Of a stretch of 5,209 nt of DNA, positions 4,859 to 5,209 are shown piece by piece. The notes beneath the pieces are model-generated. The model saw only the letters and a list, made by a program, of their open reading frames with translations, had not been told where the DNA came from and searched no databases. A program made the position numbers and the translations under genes. Position 1 is the first letter of the stretch; each line of letters begins with the position of its first letter. Source of the stretch: Natronohydrobacter sp. (lineage in GTDB: Bacteria > Pseudomonadota > Alphaproteobacteria > Rhodobacterales > Rhodobacteraceae); contig SKIM01000162.1 of assembly GCA_007116445.1 (NCBI GenBank), forward strand, positions 1-5,209. The letters are read 5' to 3'.

Positions 4859-5209
4859 TCATTCAACGACAAATGTGCCGGTCATGCCGCGATCTTCCAG
4901 CCCACGACAGCCGAAGCTGTAAGTGCCCGGACGGACCGGAACGAAGAAAATTTCGACCTCGCCATCCATGTCCATCTCCAGCTCATAGAGATAGGCCACC
5001 TTGATTTCCATATTGCCCGCTTCGATCTTGCGGATCCATGTATTCTTGAAGAAGGAGGGCGCCTCCCAGTTGCATTCATGCCAGCCAACGGCCTGCACCG
5101 TCAGACGGTAAGCCTGCCCGGTCTGCATCTGGAATTCATTCGGCTCCATCCCGAATCCATTGTCGCCGGTGCCGACTTTCAGCTCCAACGCCTCTGGCAG
5201 CGAGGCCAG
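4859..5209 (-). CDS. Cupredoxin-like secreted protein, C-terminal part (cut by right window edge)
   Basis: The frame is open from the right edge to a TGA at 4859, giving 116 residues; the start is outside the window. A TTG at 5188 is in frame but has no supporting ribosome-binding site, and the preceding LASLPEA looks like the end of a signal peptide, so the true start is probably upstream. The mature part shows beta-strand patterns of a small cupredoxin: EPNEFQMQTGQAYRLTVQAVG (22-42) and PVRPGTYSFGCRGLEDRGMTG (91-111). Candidate ligands are His44, Cys46, Cys101 and Met109. The second ligand His expected between the Cys and Met is absent; Asp and Glu lie there instead. It may bind copper in an unusual way, or not at all. 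It is the first visible gene of the alcohol-oxidation module, 22 nt before the next start. Its function is not known. Confidence 0.72.
   Translation of the reverse strand: MASLPEALELKVGTGDNGFGMEPNEFQMQTGQAYRLTVQAVGWHECNWEAPSFFKNTWIRKIEAGNMEIKVAYLYELEMDMDGEVEIFFVPVRPGTYSFGCRGLEDRGMTGTFVVE

Noticed and set aside
4837..4872. Upstream ATG of the degenerate cupredoxin gene overlapping the preceding gene
   Set aside because: AGGAAA lies 6 nt before the ATG at 4836, and the signal peptide begins there; the extension adds 12 residues without a signal.
5186..5188. TTG as the start of the right-edge cupredoxin-like gene
   Set aside because: The frame stays open to the window edge, and the preceding residues look like the end of a signal peptide, so the gene is treated as partial.
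1..5209. tRNA or rRNA genes, CRISPR arrays, insertion sequences
   Set aside because: I looked on both strands and saw no cloverleaf, no regularly spaced long repeats and no transposase or terminal inverted repeats; coding density is high throughout.

Overview
The window is about 60% G+C. Every gene I can support lies on the minus strand, so genes are read from the right edge towards the left. Protein style and gene content suggest an alphaproteobacterium, most likely a member of the Rhodobacterales; this is inferred from general protein resemblance, because the window holds no rRNA or other marker.

Layout in transcription order: (1) 5209-4859, the C-terminal part of a secreted cupredoxin-like protein that runs off the right edge; (2) 4836-4315, a second secreted protein with a C-terminal cupredoxin-like domain whose usual copper Cys and one His are replaced; (3) 4193-3483, a periplasmic cytochrome c of the c550/PedF type with an extra helical C-terminal region of about 100 residues; (4) 3460-2570, a periplasmic solute-binding-type protein of the MxaJ/XoxJ kind; (5) 2432-687, a PQQ-dependent alcohol dehydrogenase of the ExaA/ExaF/PedH type carrying the Asp-Tyr-Asp signature of lanthanide enzymes; (6) after a strong hairpin terminator (632-659), the first 188 residues of a NosR-like FMN-binding protein that runs off the left edge.

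Genes 1-5 form a periplasmic alcohol-oxidation module. The quinoprotein would oxidise an alcohol and pass electrons to the c550 cytochrome. The XoxJ-like protein probably helps mature or activate the dehydrogenase. The two cupredoxin-fold proteins are of unknown role and could be electron carriers or assembly/scaffold partners. All complete genes encode signal peptides, and intergenic gaps are 22-138 nt. No pqq biosynthesis gene, lanmodulin, transporter or dedicated regulator is visible.

The cluster is punctuated by hairpins. The most striking is a textbook intrinsic terminator (10-bp stem plus five T) lying inside the signal-peptide codons of the XoxJ-like gene. Weaker hairpins follow genes 2 and 4. 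The region before the dehydrogenase carries a direct repeat and a palindrome, and a related 12-mer occurs upstream of both the cytochrome and the NosR-like gene. These are candidate control sites.
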